From assembly GCA_016296885.1 (NCBI GenBank), contig JAEDHT010000015.1, positions 1-44,590 on the forward strand: DNA of 44,590 nucleotides, given 5' to 3'. This document shows, in pieces, positions 33,316 to 42,338 of the stretch (its first letter is position 1; each line of letters starts with the position of its first letter). Source of the DNA: Clostridiaceae bacterium. Lineage in GTDB: Bacteria; Bacillota; Clostridia; Oscillospirales; Acutalibacteraceae. Both the position numbers and the translations under genes were made by a program. The notes beneath the pieces are model-generated. The model had not been told where the DNA came from. It was given only the letters and a program-made list of their open reading frames with translations, and did not search any database.

Positions 33316-35250
33316 ATGAAAAAGATATTATCATTGATTATTGCATCATCTATGCTTGCATCTATGACTGCAATGACAACTGCCTTTGCTGATGAGGCTA
33401 GACTCACAGGCGACGTAACCGGCGATGCAAAGGTTTCTATGGAAGATGTTACAGAAACACAAAAATATGTAGCAAAGCTAGTTGAGTTTGACGACGAACA
33501 GCTTAAGGCAGCTGACGTAGACGCTAGCGGCGACGTAAATATGGAAGATATCGTAACGGTGCAGAGAAAGATTGCAAACCTTATAGATAAATTCCCTGCA
33601 GATGATGTAACAGATACTGAAACTGATGTAGACAGCGAATCTGACACAGATGTTACATCTGATACAGATAGTGCATCTGATACAGATGAAACTTCAGATA
33701 CAGATACCACATCTGAAGGAGACACAAGCGTTGTTCTCAATCTAAAAGAAGCTCGTGAAAAGGGCGAGGGCGTGAACCTCAGACTTAAGGGTCAGGTTGT
33801 ATATATCTATGGCAACAACACCGTAATTCTCGAAGACATCATTGACGATGTTGTAGTATGCTATCAGATATATGATGGTGATGGCGTATCAGCAGGCAAA
33901 TATTCTATGAATGCTATCGTTGAGGTAGAGGGTACCACAACTTCTTATAACACAGCATTGCAGATCAAAAACCCTACAGACGTAAAGACTGTTTCTACTG
34001 ACAATGCACCTATAGCTCCTGTAGAGGCTACAGTGGCTCAGTTATCAAACCGTATTTCTACTAAGGTAGTAATAAAAAATGCTACTTTGGCAATCGTAGA
34101 CGATCAGAATATGACTATCACAGATGCTACAGGTTCTGTAAACCTCTTTAGACCGGTTGCTTTGCCAGATGGATATGAGGCTGGTATGACAGTAGATGTA
34201 GTATGTTGCCCATATATGTATAATGGCGCAGTTCAGGTTCGTAACATGGGCAGTGAAGACTATATCCTTTCAACAGGTAGTTCTGACAGCAGTGACAGTG
34301 ACAGTGACAGTGACGGTGACACTAACACCGACACAAGCTCTGAAACAGATATTCGTTTAGATGATGCAGTTGCAACTCTTTACACATACCTCAAGAGCAT
34401 CGAAAATTATGGCGACCTCAGCGAAGATGCTGCTAACACTTACACAAGTGAGAGCTATGAGCCATTCATCGAGCTTGTAGAAAAGGCAGAAGCTATAGTA
34501 AACGCATATGGCGAGGGCTACACAGCAGATCAGGTAGTAGATATTACAAACAAACTTGTAGAAGCATGGAATAATCTTGAAGAGTCAGCTATTGGTATGC
34601 TTGAAAGAATGGTAGGTCTTATCGATAGCTATGGTGACAATGTTAACGATAATGGCTTCTATACAAACGATAGCTTTGGCGCATTTATGACTATTTATAA
34701 TCAGGCTAAAGCTGTTTTAGCTGATCCATCATCACTTTCTAGTGAACAGATAGAAGAGCTTGCAGAAGAACTTTATAACTTCTGGGTTGAGGGCTTGGAG
34801 CTTACTTCTATTGGTACAATTTACACTATAGTGAATGAAGCACTCTATTACTATCCGGACAACAATGACGGTATGTTCACAAATGCATCTTACAATGCTT
34901 TTGCTGCACTCGTTGCACAAGGTCAGGAATATCTTGAAGGTAAAGTAACACTTACAAGCAGTCAAGTAGATAATCTTGCAGATAATCTTCAGTATGCTTA
35001 TGACAACCTTGAGTATTCTAAGGACTACCTCGTAGAAATTGTAGATTATTATATAGAAGCTTTTGCATCAGTATATGCAGAGCATAAAGATGATGCTTCT
35101 AACTCTGATTTTTATGAGTGGAAGTTCATTTACGAAGAGCTTTTAGACATTTCAGACGATGCCAGTGTTTATGAGACAGCTGAGATAGAGCAAGTTATAA
35201 ACGATTTCTATGAATATAGCGAAGTACTAGGCCTTCTTGGTGGATATTAA
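33316..35250 (+). CDS. Secreted N-terminal-dockerin protein with OB-like domain and helical repeats (644 aa)
   Basis: Exported protein of unknown function. Residues 1-25 are a signal peptide (TAFA cleavage). Residues 29-93 are a dockerin-like module with two Ca loops (GDVTGDAKVSMEDV and DVDASGDVNMEDI), unusual for being N-terminal. Residues 95-137 are a Ser/Thr-Asp linker. Residues about 138-318 are beta-rich and resemble an OB-fold/DUF5689-type pair (LRLKGQVVYIYGNNTVILED; VVIKNATLAIVDDQNMTITD). Residues 321-345 are an (SD)n linker. From 348 to the end are three to four acidic helical repeats with YTxESYxxF and EQIEELAEELYNFW patterns, the same family as in the 1075-aa protein at 84-3311. The ATG at 33316 has AGGAGTGG upstream and a promoter in the right place. 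It is monocistronic, with a terminator following. Confidence 0.85.
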   Translation: MKKILSLIIASSMLASMTAMTTAFADEARLTGDVTGDAKVSMEDVTETQKYVAKLVEFDDEQLKAADVDASGDVNMEDIVTVQRKIANLIDKFPADDVTDTETDVDSESDTDVTSDTDSASDTDETSDTDTTSEGDTSVVLNLKEAREKGEGVNLRLKGQVVYIYGNNTVILEDIIDDVVVCYQIYDGDGVSAGKYSMNAIVEVEGTTTSYNTALQIKNPTDVKTVSTDNAPIAPVEATVAQLSNRISTKVVIKNATLAIVDDQNMTITDATGSVNLFRPVALPDGYEAGMTVDVVCCPYMYNGAVQVRNMGSEDYILSTGSSDSSDSDSDSDGDTNTDTSSETDIRLDDAVATLYTYLKSIENYGDLSEDAANTYTSESYEPFIELVEKAEAIVNAYGEGYTADQVVDITNKLVEAWNNLEESAIGMLERMVGLIDSYGDNVNDNGFYTNDSFGAFMTIYNQAKAVLADPSSLSSEQIEELAEELYNFWVEGLELTSIGTIYTIVNEALYYYPDNNDGMFTNASYNAFAALVAQGQEYLEGKVTLTSSQVDNLADNLQYAYDNLEYSKDYLVEIVDYYIEAFASVYAEHKDDASNSDFYEWKFIYEELLDISDDASVYETAEIEQVINDFYEYSEVLGLLGGY

Positions 35251-35270
35251 TTAAATTGATTTTTAAAATA

Positions 35271-35303
35271 AAACAGATCGGGTTTATGCTCGGTCTGTTT
35301 TTT
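35271..35303 (+). terminator. Intrinsic terminator of the dockerin gene
   Basis: AAACAGATCGG pairs with TCGGTCTGTTT (two G-U) around an 8-nt loop and runs into TTTTTT. It lies about 20 bp after the stop. Confidence 0.85.
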
Positions 35304-35307
35304 CTAC

Positions 35308-35336
35308 TTGTATAAGCTGTAAAATTGTGATATCAT
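35308..35336 (+). promoter_or_regulatory. Promoter of queH
   Basis: TTGTAT (35308-35313) and TATCAT (35331-35336) are separated by 17 nt, with TTGTGA directly before the -10. The start would lie about 33 nt before the ATG. Confidence 0.7.
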
Positions 35337-35376
35337 ACTAAAAAAATGTGGGATAATACGCAAAAGGGAAAGATAA

Positions 35377-35988
35377 ATGGAAAAGATAAATTATGATAAA
35401 GAAACCGAGAAGATAATAGAATCTATAAAGAGAAGCGGTGAGGTTCCGACATTATTGCTTCATTGTTGCTGTGCGCCATGCAGTAGCTATGTTTTGGAAT
35501 ATTTGTCGCCTTTTTTTAAGATAACAGCTTTTTTTTATAATCCTAATATTGGCACTAACGATGAGTATGCATATAGACGTGATGAGTTAAAAAGATTTAT
35601 ATCACAGTTCGATGCAAAAAATGAGATAACCGTTATAGACGGCGATTATGAACCCGATGTGTATTATAAAGCGGTGCAGGGTATGGAAAAGGAGCCTGAA
35701 AGAGGAGCAAGATGCGAGATATGCTTTAGGCTTCGTTTAGAAGAAACTGCCAAGCTTGCACAAAAAGAAAAGTTTGATTATTTTGCAACTACTCTTACGC
35801 TTAGTCCGCTCAAAAATGCCGAGCTTATCAACAAAATAGGATTGTTAGTTGCAGAAAAATATGATATAAGCTATTTATGCTCAGATTTTAAAAAGAAAAA
35901 TGGATATAAAAGGTCTATAGAGCTTTCAAAAGAGTATGATTTATATAGGCAGAACTACTGCGGATGTGTTTTTTCAAAAAGAGATTAA
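35377..35988 (+). CDS. queH: Epoxyqueuosine reductase QueH
   Basis: Catalyses the last step of queuosine synthesis in tRNA, reducing epoxyqueuosine to queuosine without cobalamin; it is the non-orthologous replacement of QueG. The DUF208 signature cysteines are all present: LLLHCCCAPCSSYVLEYL (residues 27-44), GARCEICFRLRLEETAKLA (about 111-129) and NYCGCVFSKRD at the end. FATTLTLSPLKNAELINKIG and the FKKKNGYKRSIELS segment complete the family pattern. Length (203 aa) is typical. No other queuosine genes are in the window. It has its own promoter; AAAGGGAAAG is the SD. Confidence 0.95.
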   Translation: MEKINYDKETEKIIESIKRSGEVPTLLLHCCCAPCSSYVLEYLSPFFKITAFFYNPNIGTNDEYAYRRDELKRFISQFDAKNEITVIDGDYEPDVYYKAVQGMEKEPERGARCEICFRLRLEETAKLAQKEKFDYFATTLTLSPLKNAELINKIGLLVAEKYDISYLCSDFKKKNGYKRSIELSKEYDLYRQNYCGCVFSKRD

Positions 35989-36068
35989 AAAAACTCGGTT
36001 TTTTTAAAGATTATTTAAGCTATACAGATTATAATCAATACAACAAGTTGATATGGAGGTAGAAAATT

Positions 36069-37865
36069 ATGCATGAAAATAATATTAACGGTTTTATTCC
36101 ATCAGAAGAAAACAATAAGCCAAACGAAAATACTTATATAGAAAATAATCAAAAAGAAGATACCGCAAACTCTCATGCTGATGAATATGAGAATTTTGCA
36201 AGAGATATGGATGAGATTCACTCTGAGAATGACTTTGAAAAAACAGATTATTCTGAACAGAGTTATGCCGAACCTCAGCAGGATGATATGTATCATAGCT
36301 ATGAAAATGAGAGCTTTCATCAATTTAATTATAACAAACAAAATGAACAATCAGGTGAGTATGAAAATTATCCTGTCACACAGCCTGTGAATGATTACAG
36401 ACCACAGCAATATTCCGGGTATAATAATCCTTATCAGAACAACGGATATTCTGGTAATTTTAATGCAAATGGAAACCCATATAATTCTGATGGGTTTAAC
36501 ACACAGCATCCTAATATTAACGATCCTGCAAATCCAGCAGATCCTATGTTTAACAATCCTACAGCACAGCAGACAAAGACAAAGATAAAGAAAGAAAAGA
36601 AGAAAAAAGAGAAAAAGCCTCTCACAGTTAGGTCAGCCGCAGTGTTGGTTGCTATATGTGTTTTGCTATCGGGACTTTGTGGTGTAGGCGGAGCATACGT
36701 AACAAACAAATATCAGCAGAAGAAAGGCACAGCATCTTCTTCACTTGTCATCAACAAAATTGAGAGAGATTATAAAGAGGCTTCAGAAGCTACAGCACCG
36801 GCTGATTTAAGCACAGCCGAAATTACAGGATTAGCCGCTGATAGCGTAGTAGAAATCATAACTGAATCAGTAGCAACAGGTTCATTTATGCAACAATATA
36901 TCACTAGTGGTGCAGGTAGTGGTGTTATTATCAGCGATGATGGATACATCATCTCAAACAACCATGTTATAGAAGGTGCTACAAGCATTTCTGTTACACT
37001 GCGTAATGGCGAGAGCTACGATGCAAAGCTTATTGGTAATGATCAAACTCAGGATGTTTCGCTACTAAAGATTGATGCTAAAGATCTCAAACCGGCTGTG
37101 TTTGGTGATAGTGACAAAATTAAGGTGGGAGATACAGCGGTAGCAATAGGCAACCCTTTAGGACAGCTTGGCGGAACAGTTACCACAGGCATCATCAGTG
37201 CACTTGACAGAGATATAGATATTGAAGGCGTAACAATGAATCTTTTGCAGACTAATGCTGCAATCAATCCAGGCAACAGCGGTGGCGGACTTTTCAACGG
37301 TCAGGGAGAGCTTATCGGTCTTGTTGTGGCTAAGTCATCCGGCAGCGATGTGGAAGGGCTTGGATTTGCTATACCTATCAATGATGTTTCTGATATTTTG
37401 GAAGACCTAATGGAGTATGGATATGTGCGTGGTAGAATCTATCTTGGTATGTCTTTGATTGATATTAACACAGAACAGATGGCGGCTATGTATGGTCTGA
37501 GTGAAACAGGAGTTTATGTAAACACAGTAGACTCATCATCTGCTGCATATAAGGCCGGCATACAGTCTGCTGATAGAATTACCACTGTAGGCGGAAAAGA
37601 GGTTTCCAGCATAGAAGAAATAGAGGAAATTATCGATGAATATGAGGTAGGAGATGTTGTCAGCTTCGGCATCGAGAGAACCTCAAGAATAGGTAAAAAG
37701 ACAACGGGTACAGTGGATGTTACATTGGAAGAATACATTCCATCACTTTCAGACCGTGTGAACAATAATACCACTCCAAATCAGGGAAATGGTAATGATA
37801 ACGGCTCTTACTACGACGAATGGGACGATATATTTGGAGATATATTTGGAGATTTCTTCGGCTGA
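36069..37865 (+). CDS. HtrA/DegP-like membrane-anchored serine protease (598 aa)
   Basis: Envelope quality-control protease. Residues 1-170 are cytoplasmic, Asn/Glu/Tyr/Gln-rich and probably disordered. A Lys-rich stop (173-183) precedes the membrane segment at about 187-209, so the catalytic part is outside. The trypsin-like domain carries the triad H299 (SNNHVIEG), D329 (TQDVSLLKID) and S404 (NPGNSGGGLFN). One PDZ domain covers about 457-555. The Asn/Gly-rich tail ends in a short repeat (DIFGDIFGDFFG). The HtrA-like proteases I know usually have shorter cytoplasmic segments, so the 170-residue extension is notable. GGAGGT precedes the ATG. A 15-bp terminator follows. The genes on either side are functionally unrelated. 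Confidence 0.95.
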   Translation: MHENNINGFIPSEENNKPNENTYIENNQKEDTANSHADEYENFARDMDEIHSENDFEKTDYSEQSYAEPQQDDMYHSYENESFHQFNYNKQNEQSGEYENYPVTQPVNDYRPQQYSGYNNPYQNNGYSGNFNANGNPYNSDGFNTQHPNINDPANPADPMFNNPTAQQTKTKIKKEKKKKEKKPLTVRSAAVLVAICVLLSGLCGVGGAYVTNKYQQKKGTASSSLVINKIERDYKEASEATAPADLSTAEITGLAADSVVEIITESVATGSFMQQYITSGAGSGVIISDDGYIISNNHVIEGATSISVTLRNGESYDAKLIGNDQTQDVSLLKIDAKDLKPAVFGDSDKIKVGDTAVAIGNPLGQLGGTVTTGIISALDRDIDIEGVTMNLLQTNAAINPGNSGGGLFNGQGELIGLVVAKSSGSDVEGLGFAIPINDVSDILEDLMEYGYVRGRIYLGMSLIDINTEQMAAMYGLSETGVYVNTVDSSSAAYKAGIQSADRITTVGGKEVSSIEEIEEIIDEYEVGDVVSFGIERTSRIGKKTTGTVDVTLEEYIPSLSDRVNNNTTPNQGNGNDNGSYYDEWDDIFGDIFGDFFG

Positions 37866-37890
37866 TATTAATATATTTATAGGCATTTTG

Positions 37891-37928
37891 TCCACTTTAA
37901 GATGATATTTCGTCTTAGAGTGGATTTT
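37891..37928 (+). terminator. Intrinsic terminator of the HtrA gene
   Basis: A 15-bp stem (TCCACTTTAAGATGA with TCGTCTTAGAGTGGA, two G-U) with a short loop is followed by TTTT. Confidence 0.88.
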
Positions 37929-37971
37929 GCTATATTTGTTTATAAATTGTAAAATATTTTTTAGCGAATAG

Positions 37972-38000
37972 TTGAAAAGAATTGCTGAATGTGATAGTAT
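37972..38000 (+). promoter_or_regulatory. Promoter of L-serine dehydratase
   Basis: TTGAAA (37972-37977) and TAGTAT (37995-38000) are 17 nt apart, with TGTGA before the -10. The predicted start (about 38007) excludes a translation start at 37982 and supports the TTG at 38033. Confidence 0.7.
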
Positions 38001-38032
38001 GTATCAGTACATATAGGAAAAGGGTGTTTATA

Positions 38033-39232
38033 TTGAAATCTTTAAGAGAACTTTATAAAAAAGGTAAAGGTCCTTCTAGCTCACACACTATGGGGCCAAA
38101 CAAAGCGGCTATTCTTTTTAAATCTGAAAATCCGGATGCAGATAAATTTAAGGTAGAGCTTTTTGGTTCGTTGGCAAAAACAGGAAAGGGACACCGCACG
38201 GATACGGCTGTGTATGATGCTTTGTTGCCGGTTCATACAGAGGTAGTTTTCAGAACAGACTATGATGGAGAGCTTCCGCATCCAAATACACTCGATTTTT
38301 ATGCTTATAAAAATGGTGTAGAAATTAATAAAATGCGTGTTATGAGCGTTGGTGGCGGCGAGATATCTATCGAGGGTAGGCCTGATATAGAAACCCCTGA
38401 TGTCTATATGGAAAAAAACTTCACAGAGATAAGAAATTTTTGTCGTGAAAGAAATATAAGATTAAGCGATTATGTAGAGCTTATCGAGGGTAAGCAGATT
38501 TGGGACTTCCTTTTTGACACGTGGAATACAATGAAAAAAAGTATAAACGAAGGACTGGTAAAGGAAGGGATTCTTGAAGGCGGATTGGGTATTTCACGAT
38601 ATGCCAGCCGTTTGTATAATCAGCGACACATAGACGAAAGCAGTATAACCCGTGAAAACAGAATTGTTTGTGCCTATGCGTTTGCAGCCAGCGAAGAAAA
38701 TGCTGACTGTGGCACTATTGTAACAGCGCCTACTTGTGGTGCGTGTGCTGTTGTGCCTGCTGTGCTCAAATATATGCAGGAGAAGCATAATTTTTCTGAT
38801 AAGAAAATTTTGAGAGCCTTGGCGGCCGCCGGCGTTGTGGGCAATGTTGTAAAGAGCAATGCATCTATAAGTGGAGCAGAGTGCGGATGTCAAGCAGAGA
38901 TTGGAACAGCGTGTTCTATGGCTGCTGCAGGATTAGCAGAGCTTTTTGAAATGGGTTTGCATCAGATAGAATATTCAGCCGAAACCTCATTAGAGCATCA
39001 CTTGGGACTAACGTGTGATCCACTATGCGGGTTGGTTCAGATACCATGTATAGAAAGAAATGCTGTGGCAGCTATGAGAGCCATTAACTCTCTCAGCCTT
39101 GCAAACTTCCTCACAGGAACAAGAAAGATATCTTTTGACATGGTTGTGCAAACGATGTATAACACCGGCAAAGACCTCAAAAGAGAGTATAGAGAAACAT
39201 CTGAAGGTGGTCTTGCAGAAATATATGGTTGA
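38033..39232 (+). CDS. sdaA: L-serine ammonia-lyase, iron-sulfur type, single chain
   Basis: Deaminates L-serine to pyruvate and ammonia with an oxygen-labile [4Fe-4S] cluster. One 399-aa chain has the beta-type domain first (KKGKGPSSSHTMGPNKAAIL, HRTDTAVYDALLP) and the alpha-type catalytic domain second. The alpha part has TIVTAPTCGACAVVPAVLKY, ECGCQAEIGTACSMAAAG and LTCDPLCGLVQIPCIERNAV. The clustered cysteines are the iron-sulfur ligands. In many Clostridia and Bacillus these are two genes (sdaAB/sdaAA); here they are fused in the E. coli order, with a shorter total than the roughly 450 aa of E. coli. The start is the TTG at 38033, with AAAGGGTG 7-8 nt upstream. An in-frame TTG at 37982 lies within the promoter. 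Confidence 0.95.
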   Translation: MKSLRELYKKGKGPSSSHTMGPNKAAILFKSENPDADKFKVELFGSLAKTGKGHRTDTAVYDALLPVHTEVVFRTDYDGELPHPNTLDFYAYKNGVEINKMRVMSVGGGEISIEGRPDIETPDVYMEKNFTEIRNFCRERNIRLSDYVELIEGKQIWDFLFDTWNTMKKSINEGLVKEGILEGGLGISRYASRLYNQRHIDESSITRENRIVCAYAFAASEENADCGTIVTAPTCGACAVVPAVLKYMQEKHNFSDKKILRALAAAGVVGNVVKSNASISGAECGCQAEIGTACSMAAAGLAELFEMGLHQIEYSAETSLEHHLGLTCDPLCGLVQIPCIERNAVAAMRAINSLSLANFLTGTRKISFDMVVQTMYNTGKDLKREYRETSEGGLAEIYG

Positions 39233-39342
39233 TTTCTGTTAAAATGATAATAAACTGATTGTGCATTTTGCAATAGAATTAATAAAAAAATTACATAAAA
39301 CATATCTTTTTTGTAGATTTTAATTAAAATATTATTTTTATA

Positions 39343-39371
39343 GTGCAAAAATTAGCAATTTGTGATATTAT
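39343..39371 (+). promoter_or_regulatory. Promoter of lysozyme copy 1
   Basis: GTGCAA (39343-39348) and TATTAT (39366-39371) are 17 nt apart, with TTGTGA before the -10. The ATG lies 31 nt past the -10. Lysozyme copy 2 has the same -35 hexamer, spacing and distance. Confidence 0.65.
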
Positions 39372-39402
39372 TCTAGTGTAAATTGATTATGGAGGAATAA
39401 AT

Positions 39403-41088
39403 ATGAAAACTAATTTTAAGAAGACATTGCTTTCAGTCTTACTAGTACTGGTTATGGTTTTTGGAACTATTTCAGTAATAGCATATGCTGATAGCAGTTG
39501 GGGTCCCGGTACATACAAAGTTACAACCGGAATTTCTATGAGAAGCACTCCGGAGGTGCCTACTGAAGACCCTAGCTCAAACAAGATTGGTACCGTAACC
39601 AAGGATGCAACTGTTATTGTTACAGAAATTCAAGACGGTTGGGGTCATACATCTTTTAAGGATTTGACCGGTTGGGTTAGCATGGATTATCTTGAGTTTG
39701 TTAGCTTTGATATGTCTGTTCCGATTTCTAACTATTATGTAAATTGTGATGTTCTCAATATCAGATCTCAGGTTAATCTCAATTCAACTGTTCGTGGCAC
39801 TGCCGATTATGGTACGGTAGTTACTGTTAATAGAACTCGTCAAGATGGTTGGGTTAATATCACTGTTGATGGCGTTACAGGATGGGTTATGAAGAAGTAT
39901 CTTATCCAGAGATACGAGTCTGATATGGATAAAGATATAACATTTTCTTCTTGTGTAACAAAATCAAATGCCAACCTCAGAACAGGACCCGACAAGGTAT
40001 ACAACACCAGAATGGTTATTCCGGAGGGATCAGAGCTTGTGATTTCAAAAATCCTTGATGGATTTGCATTCACATCTTTTGAAAACACACTTGGTTGGGT
40101 TTCACTTGAACTATTAGAGTATAAGAGCACTAATGAACTGCAAACATTCCACCCTTTCACAAGATCAATTATGTTTACAGCAGGTGACGGTGCTGTTTAT
40201 GCTAAGGGAATAGATATTTCAAAATGGAATGGTACTGATATAGACTGGCCACTGCTTAAAGAAAGTGGTATAGACTTTATCATCATGCGCTTAGGCACAA
40301 CAAAGGGTATTGATTCAAGCTTTGAGACCTACTATGAGGCTGCAAAGGCTGTTGGTATTGATGTAGGCGGATATTTCTACACATATTCAACCACCGTAAA
40401 AGGTGCTCAGAAGGATGCAGAGCTTTGCTTGCAGTGGCTCAAGGGCAAGCAGATGGAGTATCCTATCTATTTTGACATCGAAGATCCAACTTTAATTAAT
40501 CTAAGCAAAACAACTTGTACAAATATGTGTACCACATTCTGCGATACGTTGCTTGATGGTGGCTGGTATCCAGGTGTTTACACCATGGCAGACTGGTGGA
40601 GCAGTAAGCTTGATTATAACGCACTTGGCACAAAGTACGAATCATGGATAGCAAGAGTAAACAGTAAGACTGTTTCCAGCCAATGCTCACCTTCAGGTTC
40701 TTATGACTATGCATCACAGTTTGGTATGTATCAGTGGAACTGGTGTGGAAGAATTACAGCTATTTCCGGCGGAAAGACCGATGTTGACCTCGATGTAGTT
40801 TATAAGGATTATCCATCTATAATTAAGGATATGAAGCTGAATGGCTATGATGGCACACCTTCTAGAAACTTGTTTGTAAAGAAGAATTATGGTGATGCTG
40901 ATAACAATGAAAAGATAAATATGTCTGACGTTGTTTATATGCAAAAAGCTGTAGCTAAGCTTGTAGAGCTTTCAGGAGCTGAAATGGTTCTTGCAGATGT
41001 AAACTGCGACGAAGCCGTAACTATGGATGATGTTGTAAGCGTTCAGCAGTATATTGCAAATCTTAAAAAGGCATTTGCAGTGGGCTAA
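39403..41088 (+). CDS. Secreted GH25 lysozyme with three SH3 domains and a dockerin, copy 1 (561 aa)
   Basis: Peptidoglycan muramidase predicted to cut MurNAc-GlcNAc bonds. Residues 1-29 are a signal peptide (SVIAYA). Three bacterial SH3-type domains follow at about 33-100, 108-170 and 181-241, each ending in a GWV motif; such domains bind cell wall. The GH25 barrel covers about 267-475 with catalytic acidic residues in GIDISKWNG (D271) and YFDIEDP (D358, E360), and the family VDLDVVY near the end. Residues 496-556 are a dockerin-like module (GDADNNEKINMSDV and ADVNCDEAVTMDDV). GGAGG precedes the ATG. A dockerin on a lysozyme suggests docking into a surface assembly. It is closely similar to the protein at 42370-44055. 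Confidence 0.95.
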   Translation: MKTNFKKTLLSVLLVLVMVFGTISVIAYADSSWGPGTYKVTTGISMRSTPEVPTEDPSSNKIGTVTKDATVIVTEIQDGWGHTSFKDLTGWVSMDYLEFVSFDMSVPISNYYVNCDVLNIRSQVNLNSTVRGTADYGTVVTVNRTRQDGWVNITVDGVTGWVMKKYLIQRYESDMDKDITFSSCVTKSNANLRTGPDKVYNTRMVIPEGSELVISKILDGFAFTSFENTLGWVSLELLEYKSTNELQTFHPFTRSIMFTAGDGAVYAKGIDISKWNGTDIDWPLLKESGIDFIIMRLGTTKGIDSSFETYYEAAKAVGIDVGGYFYTYSTTVKGAQKDAELCLQWLKGKQMEYPIYFDIEDPTLINLSKTTCTNMCTTFCDTLLDGGWYPGVYTMADWWSSKLDYNALGTKYESWIARVNSKTVSSQCSPSGSYDYASQFGMYQWNWCGRITAISGGKTDVDLDVVYKDYPSIIKDMKLNGYDGTPSRNLFVKKNYGDADNNEKINMSDVVYMQKAVAKLVELSGAEMVLADVNCDEAVTMDDVVSVQQYIANLKKAFAVG

Positions 41089-41112
41089 TATATAAAAATA
41101 ACAAATTCTTTG

Positions 41113-41144
41113 GGGCAGTTCCTATTATTAGGAGCTGCTCTTTT
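41113..41144 (+). terminator. Intrinsic terminator of lysozyme copy 1
   Basis: GGGCAGTTCCTA (41113-41124 region) pairs over 12 bp with TAGGAGCTGCTC ending at 41140, followed by TTTT. The same hairpin, slightly diverged, follows copy 2 at 44080-44114. Confidence 0.85.
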
Positions 41145-41173
41145 AATGATAATATCGGAGGGAATAAAGACAA

Positions 41174-41203
41174 ATGTCTTTATTATATAGCAAATATGGC
41201 TAA
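41174..41203 (+). other. Nine-codon upstream ORF overlapping the dusB start
   Basis: ATG at 41174 opens a frame encoding MSLLYSKYG and stops at TAA 41201-41203, just past the dusB ATG (41196). The only good SD in the leader (GGAGGG, about 41157-41162) is 11 nt from this ATG and 33 nt from that of dusB. Reinitiation could therefore couple the two. It is too short for the usual gene criteria. Confidence 0.4.
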
Positions 41204-42182
41204 TGGAATTACGAAAATTGGAAATGTTGAGATAAAGGGTTTTGCTGCTCTAGCGCCCATGGCGGGGGTATCAGACAGAGCTTTCAGAGAAATATGCATG
41301 GACTATGGTGCATCATATATTGTAAGCGAGATGGTAAGCTCAAAGGGTATAGCTTATTCTAATGCAAAAACTCAAGATCTTATGACAATATCAGAAAAGG
41401 AGCATCCATCAGCTGTTCAGATATTTGGATGTGAGCCTGATACCATGGCGATGAGCGCTGTGGAGGCAGAGAAAAAGGGAGCCGATATAGTAGATATAAA
41501 TATGGGCTGTCCTGCACCTAAGATAGTAAATAACGGCGGTGGCAGTGCGCTTATGCGCAATCCTGCTCTATGTGGAGAGATTGTCAAAGCTGTTTCTCAA
41601 GCGACTAAACTGCCTGTTACTGTGAAGATTAGAAAGGGCTGGGATTCAAATAGTATTAACGCTCTTGAGGTGGCTCAAATTTGTGAAAAGAATGGCGCTA
41701 AGGCTGTGACGATTCATGGCAGAACTCGTGAAGACCAGTATAAACCCTACGCAGATTGGAACATTATCAAGCTCTTAAAGGAAAATCTGAACATTCCGGT
41801 TATTGGTAATGGTGATGTAGCGAGTGCAGAGGATGCCGAGAGAATGATAGAACAAACGGGCTGTGATTTAGTGATGATAGGCAGAGGAGCCTTGGGAAAT
41901 CCAATGTTATTCTCAGAGATATGCGCTTGGTTTAATGATTTTAGGCAACTGCCAACGCCATCCATTGCAGAAAAGATGTCGGTTATGTTAAGACATGCTG
42001 AGTTAGCAGTTCGCTATAAGGGTGAAAAAATAGCTATGCGTGAGATGCGAAAGCACGCTACGTGGTATTTGAAAGGCTTTAATGGTGCGGCGCAATTTAG
42101 AAACGAAGCCGGTAGGGTAGAGACGTTTGAACAGCTTAAGGAAATCTGTGCAAGGGCAGTTTATACTTTAAGCAACAGATGA
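41196..42182 (+). CDS. dusB: tRNA-dihydrouridine synthase
   Basis: FMN-dependent enzyme that reduces specific uridines in tRNA D-loops. The TIM barrel carries ALAPMAGVSDRAFREIC, SEMVSSKGIAYSN, the catalytic cysteine in DINMGCPAPKIVNNGGGSAL, VTVKIRKGWD, TIHGRTREDQYKPYADW, VIGNGDVASAEDA and MIGRGALGNP. A C-terminal helical RNA-binding domain follows (KHATWYLKGF). The 328-aa length fits DusB. It lies between the two lysozyme cassettes, with which it has no evident functional link. No normally spaced SD precedes the ATG, and a short upstream ORF overlaps it. Confidence 0.95.
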   Translation: MANGITKIGNVEIKGFAALAPMAGVSDRAFREICMDYGASYIVSEMVSSKGIAYSNAKTQDLMTISEKEHPSAVQIFGCEPDTMAMSAVEAEKKGADIVDINMGCPAPKIVNNGGGSALMRNPALCGEIVKAVSQATKLPVTVKIRKGWDSNSINALEVAQICEKNGAKAVTIHGRTREDQYKPYADWNIIKLLKENLNIPVIGNGDVASAEDAERMIEQTGCDLVMIGRGALGNPMLFSEICAWFNDFRQLPTPSIAEKMSVMLRHAELAVRYKGEKIAMREMRKHATWYLKGFNGAAQFRNEAGRVETFEQLKEICARAVYTLSNR

Positions 42183-42309
42183 TATAAATTTACGCCATTT
42201 TTTGATTGTAACCATTGATTATTTTTAGTACAAATTGCCGAAGTTTTTGCAAATGTTTAATTTATTCTATGTAATTTATGTAGAAATTCAATTTTTTTGT
42301 ATTTTATAG

Positions 42310-42338
42310 GTGCAATTTTCTATAAAATATGGTATCAT
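42310..42338 (+). promoter_or_regulatory. Promoter of lysozyme copy 2
   Basis: GTGCAA (42310-42315) and TATCAT (42333-42338) are 17 nt apart, and the ATG is 31 nt beyond the -10, as at copy 1. The longer reading frame would start with the GTG of this -35 and is therefore not the gene start. Confidence 0.65.

Noticed and set aside
37982..38032. Longer N-terminus of L-serine dehydratase
   Set aside because: The upstream TTG lies between the proposed -35 and -10; the TTG at 38033 has a well-spaced AAAGGGTG and a normal family N-terminus.
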